This document shows, one piece after another, positions 34,615 through 43,175 of a stretch of 54,682 bases of DNA. Positions within the stretch are counted from its first letter, which is position 1; every line of letters starts with the position of its first letter. This stretch comes from an uncultured Veillonella sp. (GTDB lineage: Bacteria > Bacillota > Negativicutes > Veillonellales > Veillonellaceae). The notes beneath the pieces were generated by a model. The model worked only from the letters and a program-made list of their open reading frames with translations, was not told the DNA's origin and did no database searches. Both the position numbers and the translations under genes were made by a program. The stretch is from contig CAJZEE010000004.1 in NCBI GenBank assembly GCA_915066865.1, forward strand, positions 1 to 54,682, written 5' to 3'.

Positions 34615-35675
34615 TGACTAACCGCCGTCCCTTCTTGTAATTGTTGGGTACCTGCGGTGATGACAATGTCACCTTTAGCTAAACCAGATGTGACGATGAC
34701 GGAGTTCTTACCGAATTCACCAGTCTTGATAGGTACGAGATGAGCCTTCTTATCGCGGATGATATAGACCGCATTATTGCCGTTAGAGTCTTTCACAAGA
34801 GCCGTCAATGGAATAGAAATATTGGTACTATCTGTAGTAGATAGATTAGCATTGACCGTCATACCTAGTTGTACCTCTTTAGGTGCATTTTGCAAGGTAA
34901 TTTTTACGGTATACGTTCTGGCTACAGGGTCAGGAACTGGTGAAATTTCACGTACTACACCTTGCACGGTTACATTAGGTAGAGCCCAGAAGGTAATAGT
35001 AGCAGGGCTTCCTACATGAATTTTACTCAATTCTTGTTCAGGAAGGGCAATGACTGCTTCTGGGTCGTGACCGGCCGCTAAGGTACCAACGCTTTGACCG
35101 GCTGCTACGACTTGTCCTGCTTCAATATTGAAAGCTGTAATAATACCTGTATCAGGGGCCGTTAAATTAGTATAGCTATTTTGATTGCTGCTCAAATTAA
35201 GGCTTGCCTGTGCTTGTTGTAATTGAGCAGATGTGGCATTCAATTGGTTTTCAGCCTGGTCTAATTGCAATTTACTAATCGCTTGTTGTGCATAGAGTTC
35301 GCGGTATCGTTTAGCATTGGTTTCTGCCAATTCGTAGGCCGATTGAGCAGCTTTTACAGCACCTTCAGCATTTTGCAACTGAGCTGATGTATCTGAACCA
35401 TTGATTTGAGCAATGACTTGGCCTGCTTGCACGACATCACCAACATTTACAAATTTATTGATGATACGCCCTCCAATTTGAAAGGCTAAATTTGTTTCTG
35501 TTTTATTATGAATGGTGCCTGCATAGCCAGCATCAGTAGTTCCAGACTCTTCACCTATAGTGATGGTGCGCACCTTGAGACTTGTATCTTCAGGGGGCTT
35601 TTCTGATCCACAACCACTTATGATGGCGGTCCCTATTAATAGGGCGCCTATGGTTGCTATGATTCGTTGATTCAT
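34611..35675 (-). CDS. RND efflux periplasmic adaptor (membrane fusion protein), lipoprotein
   Basis: The 354-aa product has a signal peptide ending in a lipobox (AIISGCGS, Cys near residue 21), so it is anchored to the inner membrane. The MFP plan follows: barrel-sandwich halves (GRIINKFVNVGDVVQAGQVIAQI and TAPDTGIITAFNIEAGQVV), an alpha-helical hairpin of Gln/Ala repeats (about 105-165), and beta-barrel and membrane-proximal domains. AAGGAGAG lies 5 nt before the ATG at 35675; an upstream start at 35720 has no such site. It is co-transcribed with the permease. Confidence 0.92.
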   Translation of the reverse strand: MNQRIIATIGALLIGTAIISGCGSEKPPEDTSLKVRTITIGEESGTTDAGYAGTIHNKTETNLAFQIGGRIINKFVNVGDVVQAGQVIAQINGSDTSAQLQNAEGAVKAAQSAYELAETNAKRYRELYAQQAISKLQLDQAENQLNATSAQLQQAQASLNLSSNQNSYTNLTAPDTGIITAFNIEAGQVVAAGQSVGTLAAGHDPEAVIALPEQELSKIHVGSPATITFWALPNVTVQGVVREISPVPDPVARTYTVKITLQNAPKEVQLGMTVNANLSTTDSTNISIPLTALVKDSNGNNAVYIIRDKKAHLVPIKTGEFGKNSVIVTSGLAKGDIVITAGTQQLQEGTAVSQ

Positions 35676-35702
35676 AGAATCTCTCCTTTTACTACCACAT
35701 AT

Positions 35703-35743
35703 AAGTCCTATGAAATACACTATACAAAATGATCATAGGACTT
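35703..35743 (-). promoter_or_regulatory. Inverted repeat over the RND operon promoter (candidate operator)
   Basis: AAGTCCTATGA (35703-35713) and TCATAGGACTT (35733-35743) are a perfect 11-bp inverted repeat 19 nt apart. On the minus strand the spacer contains TATAGT, a likely -10. This suggests a dimeric regulator at the promoter; no regulator gene is nearby. The rest of 35744-35990 is AT-rich with nothing recognised. Confidence 0.55.
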
Positions 35744-35990
35744 TATATTTTATTGAACTTATTTTAGGATAGCAATTATTTCTAAATTAGCTATTATTTC
35801 TATATTAGGTTTAATTATATATTTTATACAATTTAATAATACTATATTTATGTTGAAAGTTCTAGCCTTTATGCAGAAAATAAAAGAATTATATACTTAA
35901 TGTATATAATTGGTGATAATTTTTTAAAGTAATCTATATATTTTGATAGTATATGTATTACTTATTTTATGGATACAAAAATGTATCAAA

Positions 35991-36077
35991 AAAGTGAGTC
36001 CTCTATTGATTGAGCTGTATTCAAAAATATGTCCAATTTTTGGGGTACAGTTCATAGGAAGAGAACTCACTTCTTTA
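35991..36077. repeat. Large imperfect palindrome downstream of the CNNM/CorC gene
   Basis: AAGTGAGT.CTCT pairs with AGAG.ACTCACTT, then GA.CTGTA with TACAG.TC, then CAAAAAT with ATTTTTG around ATGTCC. The arms are about 40 nt each. It probably ends the minus-strand CNNM/CorC transcript. Confidence 0.7.
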
Positions 36078-36103
36078 CCACTTGTCTATATATAGTTTGA
36101 ACT

Positions 36104-37459
36104 TTATTTTTCTTCTTCTTGTTCTACGATAGGTTCTTCATAGGTTACAAGGATTTTATCGATACGAGTATGGTCCATATCGATAACTTCAAAGGTATAG
36201 CCGTTCCATTTTGTTTTGTCTAGTTCCTTTGGAATGCGGCCGAAGAGAACGTTTAAGAGACCGCCCATAGTTTTGTACAAATCGTCTTCTTCGCCTGGTA
36301 ATTCTTGATCGATGTGAAAGAATTCTTTAAATTCGTCTACGTTGAGAAGGCCATCTACGAGCCATGCACCATCGCGTTCGATGATCTTGTTTTCTTCTTC
36401 CTTGATTTCTTCCTCACCGGAAGGCATAAGGCCTACGATTTCCTCCATGATGTCATGTAAGGTGACAAGACCAGTAAAACCACCATATTCGTCGAGGATA
36501 ATTGCTTCATGAACGCCTTCTGTACGTAGGACGTTCAATAATTTCATGAGTGAAATGGATTCAGGAACGAGAACAGGTTCTTTCAAACAAGCTTTGATGA
36601 TATCGTGAATGGAACTTTCACTATGACGCTGCATAATTTGAACTAATACGTCGGATACGGTAATGAGACCCTTTAATTCATCCAAGGAATCGGTACCTAC
36701 AGGAATGCGGTAATGGTTGGCATTCTTGAGAACCTCCATGATTTCATCTTCCGTGCCGTTTAGGTCAATCCATTTGAGCTGTGTACGAGGCGTCATTATA
36801 TCACCTGCGTTCATATCTGCAAGATGGAAGATATTTTCTACGAGGATAGGTTCTTCCTCTTCGTAAGCACCCATGGCAACGCCTTCGGTAAGCATTTTAT
36901 TAATTTCAGATTCTGTAACAGGGGCTTCTTCTTTTACAGTAACGCCTAATATTTTTAAGAGGAATTCTGTGGAAATGCCAAGAAAGCTAACGATTGGTTT
37001 TAGGGCTACAGAGAGCCAATAAATCGGTTTTGCTACCACCACAGCGATGCCCTCAGGGCTATTTAAGGCTAATCGTTTTGGCACGAGCTCTCCTATAACG
37101 AGGGATAAATAAGTGATGATTGCAACGATGAGGAAGGAGCTCACTGAGGCTGCGTACGGTTCAATGCTTGGAATATTAGCAGTTAATATTTCTTCTAAAG
37201 GACCAGAGAAGGTGGCACCAGAATACAAGCCAGTTAAAATACCAACGAGGGTAATGCCAATTTGAATCGTGGAGAACATATCATTTGGGTTCTCTGCCAA
37301 TTCAAAGGCCTTTTTCGCGCGTTCATTGCCTGCTTCAGCTAATTCTTCAAGCTTACGTTTTTTAGCGTTTACGATGGCTAACTCCGTCATAGAGAATAAA
37401 CCATTCGCGATGATTAATACGATGATAATTATAAAATCTAAGGTCAGATCACTGTCCAT
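36104..37459 (-). CDS. Hemolysin-family CNNM/CorC-type membrane protein
   Basis: The 451-aa product has an N-terminal DUF21/CNNM membrane domain with about four helices (LDFIIIIVLIIANGLFSMTELAIVNAKKRK; IGITLVGILTGLYSGA). A CBS pair follows (about 215-345: DIMTPRTQLKWIDLNG, VHEAIILDEYGGFTGLVTLHDIMEEIVG), then a C-terminal CorC/HlyC domain. Relatives are linked to magnesium or cobalt export and resistance; the hemolysin name is historical. AAGGAG lies 11 nt before the ATG. Confidence 0.9.
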   Translation of the reverse strand: MDSDLTLDFIIIIVLIIANGLFSMTELAIVNAKKRKLEELAEAGNERAKKAFELAENPNDMFSTIQIGITLVGILTGLYSGATFSGPLEEILTANIPSIEPYAASVSSFLIVAIITYLSLVIGELVPKRLALNSPEGIAVVVAKPIYWLSVALKPIVSFLGISTEFLLKILGVTVKEEAPVTESEINKMLTEGVAMGAYEEEEPILVENIFHLADMNAGDIMTPRTQLKWIDLNGTEDEIMEVLKNANHYRIPVGTDSLDELKGLITVSDVLVQIMQRHSESSIHDIIKACLKEPVLVPESISLMKLLNVLRTEGVHEAIILDEYGGFTGLVTLHDIMEEIVGLMPSGEEEIKEEENKIIERDGAWLVDGLLNVDEFKEFFHIDQELPGEEDDLYKTMGGLLNVLFGRIPKELDKTKWNGYTFEVIDMDHTRIDKILVTYEEPIVEQEEEK

Positions 37460-37765
37460 GTAAGTAGATACTCCTTTTTAATGACATATAATTCTGCACA
37501 TGAGAATAATAGAAATACTACTCCTAGTATACCATATCGGCATTAATAAGTGTTTTTAGCACAGAAAAAGGAGAGTTGCTGCTTTCATTTTTCCTTTTGT
37601 ACGCATTAAATGCTACAAAAATATGTATTTCCTTTGTTGTCTACTATAATATGATTGATTTTAATTTGTAACTAGTATCCTAATAAGGGTATAGTATGTA
37701 TAGAAATTAAGATTAGTATTAAATTTTAGGTTATATAATTTGGACCTCATGATAGGATTATATAG

Positions 37766-38365
37766 ATGGCAACAGAGCAAGAGTGGGAAAGTGTATTACA
37801 AATTAAAACCTCTGGCCGCGATGATAGTCGTTCCGATACGGAGCATCATCCGTATGAGCCGACGGATTATTGCGTGTTGGAGCGTTTGGCAAATAGTGGT
37901 CATATTTGCAAGAAACATACCCTCATTGACTATGGCAGTGGCAAGGGTAGAGTTAGTATTTTCATGGCTTACCAAACGGGCTGTCATTCTATAGGCATTG
38001 AATATGATGAACGGCTATATGAAAAGGCTTTGATTAATGGCGAAAGTCCAGCAGCGCGCCATCGCGTGTCATTTGTACACGGTGATGCGGCTCTCTACGA
38101 GTTACCTGAGCAGGCTGATCGATGTTTTTTCTTTAATCCCTTTGCACTCCATACGATTAAGCGGGTACTAGGAAATATCTTTGATTCGCTATATCATAAC
38201 CCTCGGGAGATTAAGTTATTTTTCTACTATGTTAATGACGAGGTGGAGAACTTTTTAAATAACCATGTGCGCTTGGAACAAGAGGAACCTATTGATTGTA
38301 GTGATCTCTTTGAAGCAAGCGATGCAAAAGAACGAATTCTCGTCTATTCAGTTAACTTGTTTTAG
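37766..38365 (+). CDS. Class I SAM-dependent methyltransferase-like protein
   Basis: The 199-aa product has a Rossmann methyltransferase core: motif I LIDYGSGKGRVSIFMA near residue 53, an acidic strand end GIEYDERLYEKA (motif II), FVHGDAALYELP (motif III region) and FFFNPF (motif IV position). The substrate is unknown; the fold resembles rRNA or small-molecule methyltransferases. AGGA lies 8 nt before the ATG. It stands alone between spacers; 37460-37765 shows a TATAAT near 37646 but no convincing promoter or gene. Confidence 0.75.
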   Translation: MATEQEWESVLQIKTSGRDDSRSDTEHHPYEPTDYCVLERLANSGHICKKHTLIDYGSGKGRVSIFMAYQTGCHSIGIEYDERLYEKALINGESPAARHRVSFVHGDAALYELPEQADRCFFFNPFALHTIKRVLGNIFDSLYHNPREIKLFFYYVNDEVENFLNNHVRLEQEEPIDCSDLFEASDAKERILVYSVNLF

Positions 38366-38461
38366 TGCAGTAATTTAATACTTTTATAATGAAATAATTT
38401 AAGACCTTTAAAGACATTTATGTAACAATTTGATATATTTTGATGTAACAGTTAATTAAAT

Positions 38462-38536
38462 AACCTCGGTTTGAATAGTGCTTTAGTAGTATGAAATGCA
38501 TACTATTTGGAACGTATTCAAATTGAGGTTTTATTC
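38462..38536 (+). terminator. Long hairpin terminator after the methyltransferase gene
   Basis: The outer stem AACCTC..TTTGAAT / ATTCAAA..GAGGTT contains an inner stem AGTATG-AAATG-CATACT. It is followed by a T-rich run. Confidence 0.75.
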
Positions 38537-38575
38537 TATTTTTAAGGAACTTTTACACATATTATTAAGGAAAAA

Positions 38576-38596
38576 GCAGATAAATTCTGCTATAAT
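38576..38596 (+). promoter_or_regulatory. -10 region with adjacent inverted repeat
   Basis: GCAGA-TAAAT-TCTGC (38576-38590) directly abuts a perfect TATAAT (38591-38596), about 108 nt before the lysine-rich protein gene. No good -35 was found, so the repeat may be an activator or repressor site. Apart from this and the hairpin at 38462, the gap 38366-38703 shows nothing recognisable. Confidence 0.45.
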
Positions 38597-38703
38597 AATA
38601 TATTAGAGATTATAAAATCAATTTATTTTTATGGTTCTATACATTGATTCGTATACGCTAATGTAGCGGATAGGACTGAGTGTATTGAATACAGGAGGTG
38701 CAT

Positions 38704-39882
38704 ATGGAACTCATAGATACAATGTTGATTGAACGCATTCGTAAAGCTTTAATTAAACGATATGACCGAGATCAACAGATTCAACAAATGATTGAAGAAA
38801 TTGGTACAGAGGAAGGCCTTAATGAGTCCGAATTGGCTATCGTTTATCAAGCTTATTTAGAGGTAAAGGAACGGGTGTACTATACATCTTCTCTCGTTGA
38901 TTTGTGGAATCAAATTGAAGATGTTCAAAAACGTATGGCCTTATTGCATTCTTACGAATCTTTAGAAGAAGATTTATTTGGCGATGTGCTAGGTGACGAT
39001 AAGGAAGATATTGTCATTTCTAATACATCTGGAGTTGGCAAGGGTGCTAGTCACAGTGATGATGCATATGCTATGGAACAGATACAATTATCTGACGTTC
39101 CTGTGCATCATGATTCTACGGTGGGTATGAATCATATTAAATTGAATGAATTAAAATCTATAGGTGGTCTCTTTACTGGTTTTGGTGAAAGCTCTGGTAA
39201 GGAAATGGCAGATTTTGAAGATACTGCGATTGAGCAGCTTGATGTAAAACCATTAGAAGGCGTTGAAAGCTTAGCAATTCATCATTTAGATGAAAATGAA
39301 GAGTTAAATGTAGATGGTCTTGATGAATTTTCGAAAGATAAGAAATCAGAGGAAGCTAAAGTGGATGATGAGGATATGTCGTCTATCGATCCATACACGG
39401 CAGTGAATGCTTTGTTATTTGGTAAAGCCGGTTTAGAATCTGATAAAATAAATAAGAAGATGGAAAAGCTTCTTAAAAAGAAATTAAAACGCGTTGACGA
39501 TGAATGGGTGCGTATCAACGGTTCTGAGGACAAGAAATCTAAGGATGATAAAAAATCCAAGGAAGACAAAAAAGCTAAAGAGGATAAGAAATTCAAAGAA
39601 GATAAAAAATCCAAGGAAGAGAAGAAATCTAAGAAAGATAAGAAGTCTAAAGAAGATAAGAAAGATAAAAAACACAAGAAGCATAAAGAAGATAAGCTTT
39701 ATAAAGCCGAAGAAAAGTTAAAGAAAAAGAAAGACAAGGCTGAAAAGAAGCTTAAAATCTTAAACGATAAGTTAAAAACAGTATTCTTAGCGGATACTTT
39801 CAAGAAAAAAGATAAGAAGAAAGACAAGAAAAAGGATCAAAAATCCAAAAAAGATGAATCCGCAAAAAAGCAGAATCGATAG
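38704..39882 (+). CDS. Lysine-rich repeat protein of unknown function
   Basis: The 392-aa product has no recognised domain. Residues 1-90 are predicted helical and mixed-charge (LIDTMLIERIRKALIKRYDRDQ). Residues 90-240 are acidic and polar; residues 270-392 are extremely rich in Lys, Asp, Glu and Ser, with tandem KKSKEDKK-like units. A perfect AGGAGGTG lies 5 nt before ATG 38704. The C-terminal repeats could bind nucleic acid or be disordered. The frame ends 39882, four codons after an A_AAA_AAG heptamer that would join it by a -1 shift to a further 52 codons (see the next entry). A frameshift mutation is the alternative. Confidence 0.7.
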   Translation: MELIDTMLIERIRKALIKRYDRDQQIQQMIEEIGTEEGLNESELAIVYQAYLEVKERVYYTSSLVDLWNQIEDVQKRMALLHSYESLEEDLFGDVLGDDKEDIVISNTSGVGKGASHSDDAYAMEQIQLSDVPVHHDSTVGMNHIKLNELKSIGGLFTGFGESSGKEMADFEDTAIEQLDVKPLEGVESLAIHHLDENEELNVDGLDEFSKDKKSEEAKVDDEDMSSIDPYTAVNALLFGKAGLESDKINKKMEKLLKKKLKRVDDEWVRINGSEDKKSKDDKKSKEDKKAKEDKKFKEDKKSKEEKKSKKDKKSKEDKKDKKHKKHKEDKLYKAEEKLKKKKDKAEKKLKILNDKLKTVFLADTFKKKDKKKDKKKDQKSKKDESAKKQNR

Positions 39883-40028
39883 TTTCTGTATGGAATAGTA
39901 AGGTCTCTGAAAAGATGGCCAAGGAGAGTGCTAGTGCGAAAAAATCAGCAGGTGCTGAGACTATCGACCGTGGATGCGGTAAATGCAAACGATGTAAAGG
40001 TCCTAAATGTAAGAAATATCCAAGATAA
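39864..40028 (+). other. Possible -1 frameshift site and in-register C-terminal tail
   Basis: The heptamer A_AAA_AAG (39864-39870) lies in the correct frame of the upstream gene (GCA AAA AAG). A -1 slip continues into an open frame of 52 codons, GCA (39870) to TAA (40026-40028). The peptide begins AESIVSVWNSKVSEKMAKES and ends with a basic cysteine cluster, GCGKCKRCKGPKC (C-x2-C-x2-C-x4-C). The product would be 441 aa. A 37-codon independent ORF starting at ATG 39915 is another reading. No strong stimulatory hairpin or upstream SD was seen. Confidence 0.5.
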
Positions 40029-40051
40029 TTGATAGTTATGTAATTAGTAGA

Positions 40052-40096
40052 ATATTACGTAACATATTACGTAGAATATATGTAGTATATTACGTA
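40052..40096. repeat. Short AT-rich repeats, ATATTACGTA x3
   Basis: ATATTACGTA occurs at 40052, 40064 and 40087, followed by ATATATATATAT-type low complexity to about 40118. The remaining spacer to 40246 shows no gene. Confidence 0.75.
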
Positions 40097-40246
40097 GCAT
40101 ATATATATATAGCATATATATGTAGTTTATGAATTTTATTATTCATTTAGGCAGTATAGTTATGTAGTTTTGTTATATTTGTAACAATATAGTTGGATTA
40201 GTGAATTAACAATTTGGTTATAAAATTCAACAGTTAGGGGTTAATG

Positions 40247-42277
40247 ATGAACCGATGGCAGCGATTATTTGAAGGCATACGAACAGAGATTAAGGTATTT
40301 ATCTTTTTCTCTGCTTTGTTGACTGCATTTAGAATCGTGTTTCTTGCAGTATTTCAATCACAACTAGCTTCTGTGACGATGGAGAATATCCTCACGTCCT
40401 TATGGCTAGGTTTTAGATTGAGTCTCAAGACCGTCGGTTCTTTGTGTTTACTGGGCTTTTTAGGGGGTACGTTGATGCATACTTTTGTACCCAAATGGCC
40501 GTCATTGCGCATTAAACAGGTCCTCTATTCCATTGCGACTGTACTGTTGACATTCCTATTTCTGGGACGCATTCCGTTCTATAAAATCTTCAACTCCTCT
40601 TATAATGCGATGCTCATCAATGGCAAAAACGATGATATCGGCGCCATTGTAAATACAGCAATCAACGAATATAATGCCCTCATGTACATCATTGGGGCCG
40701 TTGTATTGAGCGCAGCTCTTTGCTGGTTCCTAGTTCGTTTTTTAGCGTGGAACACGAAGAAATATAGTGACTACGCTGATGATCTAAGGAATGGTGATGA
40801 TGCTGATGATTTAAAAAATATTGATTCTGCAGATAATCAACGACTTTGTACTACTTGGTATCCTAAGACAAAGAAAACACAATGGATGACGGGCATTGGG
40901 CTGACTATTGTTATCGGCGTACTAGGTCTATTCTTTAGATTTGGCGGTGCTTTCAGCTATACGAACTCCATCAACTGGGAAAGTGCGGCTCGCCTCAGCT
41001 CCAATCTGTTGAATGAAAATATTCTCGACGATGTGCAGGCTCTCTATCGTGTTAAAAGCATTGCTAAACGGACGGCTGAGCTTGAGGTTATTAACTTAAC
41101 GCCTCAAGAGCTAAACGAAAAAATCACTGCCGTTGGCGGTAAGTTTAATGGCACTAATTTTGACGGTTCTTTCACCAGAACCATTACAACACAGCGATTA
41201 GCGGAGCAACCACAGTCCATAAACCTCGTTCTTGGAGAATCCTATGGCTTGTGGCCGTTCCTCGCTGAATATAACGAGCCTGGTGCGTACCTCGTTGAAC
41301 AAGGTCGTAAATACGCTGCTAGTCCTCAAGCGATGAGCACGCAGCTAGCCATCGCGCAAGGTACAGGCACGATGCCGGCCATCAATGGTTTGTTGACGGG
41401 TATGCCTGACACAGGGTTATATCCTAACTATGAAGGTGAAAGTTTCAAAGAGCCTTATGGTTTAGGTATTGGTCCTGTTATGAAAAAGCTAGGCTACAAG
41501 ACTGTATTCTGGTATGGTGGCTTTAGTACTTGGCAAAACGTTAAGAACTTTGCTTTATCTCAAGGCTTCGATGAATTCCACGATGCTTCAGAAATGCCAA
41601 GCGAAGACGGCAACGCTTGGGGTGTAGGTGATAAAGATTTATTTAAAGCTATTTCTGCCTACATGGATCAACATAGAGGGGAAAAAATTCTCAATGTTAT
41701 CATGACCACTTCTAATCATCCACCGTATAGCATCAATGTGGGTAAGGAAGGCTACGATGTGAATAAGGTAAAAGGGCATTTGCCAGATTCTATCGAAGAA
41801 AACGATAAGCAATTGAACGAAATGGGCCATATTTGGTACGCAGACCACGTAATGGGCAATTTTATTGCTCGCGAAGAAACAGCAGATCCGTCTGCACTCT
41901 TCGTCATTACAGGTGACCATAGTGAACGCTTTAACTTTGCTCGTGAAGTAGGTCCTAATGTGGCATCTACTATTCCTATTATTTTTTATGGTCGCGGCAT
42001 TCATAAAGATTGGCTTGCGCCTAATGCGTTCGGCATGAGCATTCAAATTATTCCAACATTGGCAGAACTTGTGGGACACCCTGGTCAAACTTATGAAGCC
42101 ATGGTGCCCAGCTTGTTTACACAAGAGAAATTCGTTTTTAATCATAGACTATATCTTGATAAAAGTGGCAAAGTGTTAGAACAAAGTGCGAGCATGCCTC
42201 AATCCTATGGGGATATGATTAAAAACATGCGTGAACTTGCGGCGTGGCGTATTAAACATGGGGATAGTATTCAATAA
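40247..42277 (+). CDS. LtaS-like sulfatase-fold membrane phosphotransferase (1)
   Basis: The 676-aa product has an N-terminal membrane domain with about five helices (20-265) and an extracytoplasmic alkaline-phosphatase-type domain. Metal and catalytic motifs are LGESYGLWP, GTGTMPAINGLLTG (nucleophile candidate T375 or T373), GGFSTWQNVKNF and TGDHSERF. The LtaS/OpgB/Ept clan transfers phosphoglycerol or phosphoethanolamine to glycans or lipids. In a diderm without evident teichoic acid genes the acceptor is more likely a surface glycan or LPS core. ATG 40247 (6 nt from AGGGG) is preferred to 40244. Confidence 0.85.
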   Translation: MNRWQRLFEGIRTEIKVFIFFSALLTAFRIVFLAVFQSQLASVTMENILTSLWLGFRLSLKTVGSLCLLGFLGGTLMHTFVPKWPSLRIKQVLYSIATVLLTFLFLGRIPFYKIFNSSYNAMLINGKNDDIGAIVNTAINEYNALMYIIGAVVLSAALCWFLVRFLAWNTKKYSDYADDLRNGDDADDLKNIDSADNQRLCTTWYPKTKKTQWMTGIGLTIVIGVLGLFFRFGGAFSYTNSINWESAARLSSNLLNENILDDVQALYRVKSIAKRTAELEVINLTPQELNEKITAVGGKFNGTNFDGSFTRTITTQRLAEQPQSINLVLGESYGLWPFLAEYNEPGAYLVEQGRKYAASPQAMSTQLAIAQGTGTMPAINGLLTGMPDTGLYPNYEGESFKEPYGLGIGPVMKKLGYKTVFWYGGFSTWQNVKNFALSQGFDEFHDASEMPSEDGNAWGVGDKDLFKAISAYMDQHRGEKILNVIMTTSNHPPYSINVGKEGYDVNKVKGHLPDSIEENDKQLNEMGHIWYADHVMGNFIAREETADPSALFVITGDHSERFNFAREVGPNVASTIPIIFYGRGIHKDWLAPNAFGMSIQIIPTLAELVGHPGQTYEAMVPSLFTQEKFVFNHRLYLDKSGKVLEQSASMPQSYGDMIKNMRELAAWRIKHGDSIQ

Positions 42278-42350
42278 GGAACTTAAATAATTTAGGAATT
42301 AGATTGTATTATAAAATGTAATTATAACTTTAAGTATAATGGGGAGAAAA

Positions 42351-43109
42351 ATGAATATCGTTGTAATATCAGATAAAAATAATGTAGTACGTAGACAAAA
42401 TGTTATAAATGAATTTAATAAAAAAAATATAGCATTTAGATTTTTTGATGCCATTATGGCTAATAAGATGTCTAAAGAGGAATTAGATGCAAAATCTATA
42501 AAAGATACTTTTTTATCACCCAGTGAAATTGGCTGCGCATTAAGTCATTGTGGTGTATATGATGTATTTCTTAAATCTGATGAAAAAAGTATTATGATTT
42601 GTGAAGATGATATTTATTTTACAAAGTATTTTAATTATGATTCATTATTAAAAATAAAAGAATTTTTAGAAGAAACAAATGAACCTCGTTTAGTAGTTTT
42701 ACAAAAGAGTATCTATCATCATAAACGTATAGGAAGTGTGAGAGAAAATATAAATTTATATTCAACACGAAATGCATTTTGTACTCATGGATATATGATT
42801 AATAGAACAGCAGCTGAAAATATTAAAAAATTACAAACCCCTGTAAAATTTGAAATAGATGCATTTAAATTTTATTATTGGTTAAATGCATGTAAATTAT
42901 ATTGTCTTGATAAAGATTTAATATTACAACTTAGTGAGGATTTAGCTCCGTCATCTGTAGAAAAAATATGGAAATCAGATCGAAAATCTAAAAAAGATAA
43001 AGCATATAAAGAGCTATATAATCAGCTACCTTTAAAAGGTAAACTTATTAGCCAATTTAGAAGATTAAATAAAGCTATATATAAACCTTTTGAATCATTA
43101 GATTATTAA
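42351..43109 (+). CDS. Glycosyltransferase family 25-like (LPS) protein
   Basis: The 252-aa product resembles GT25 enzymes of LPS and lipooligosaccharide synthesis. Matching features are RRQNVINEFNKKNIAFRFFDAI at the start, LSPSEIGCALSHCGVYDVF, and the SIMICEDDI acidic motif in place of the common LEDDV. The gene is markedly AT-rich, with long A and T runs, unlike its neighbours. The ATG at 42351 follows GGGGAG by 4 nt; the ATG at 42339 has no SD. The acceptor sugar is unknown. Confidence 0.78.
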   Translation: MNIVVISDKNNVVRRQNVINEFNKKNIAFRFFDAIMANKMSKEELDAKSIKDTFLSPSEIGCALSHCGVYDVFLKSDEKSIMICEDDIYFTKYFNYDSLLKIKEFLEETNEPRLVVLQKSIYHHKRIGSVRENINLYSTRNAFCTHGYMINRTAAENIKKLQTPVKFEIDAFKFYYWLNACKLYCLDKDLILQLSEDLAPSSVEKIWKSDRKSKKDKAYKELYNQLPLKGKLISQFRRLNKAIYKPFESLDY

Positions 43110-43175
43110 TTTTTTATTTTAAATTATATAGCTTATTTAGCTAAGATATTATTTTTAAAATAGGAATGTAAAATA

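Noticed and set aside
35991..36077. Insertion sequence ends at the large palindrome
   Set aside because: No transposase or target-site duplication was found; the arms join in one hairpin without internal coding sequence.
38698..38703. GTG at 38698 as start of the lysine-rich protein
   Set aside because: The GTG is part of the AGGAGGTG ribosome binding site; the ATG at 38704 has ideal spacing.
39282..39684. Long minus-strand open frames rich in Phe, Leu and Ser opposite the lysine-rich gene
   Set aside because: They are the antisense of the repetitive Lys/Asp/Ser codons of the plus-strand gene; no ribosome binding site was seen.
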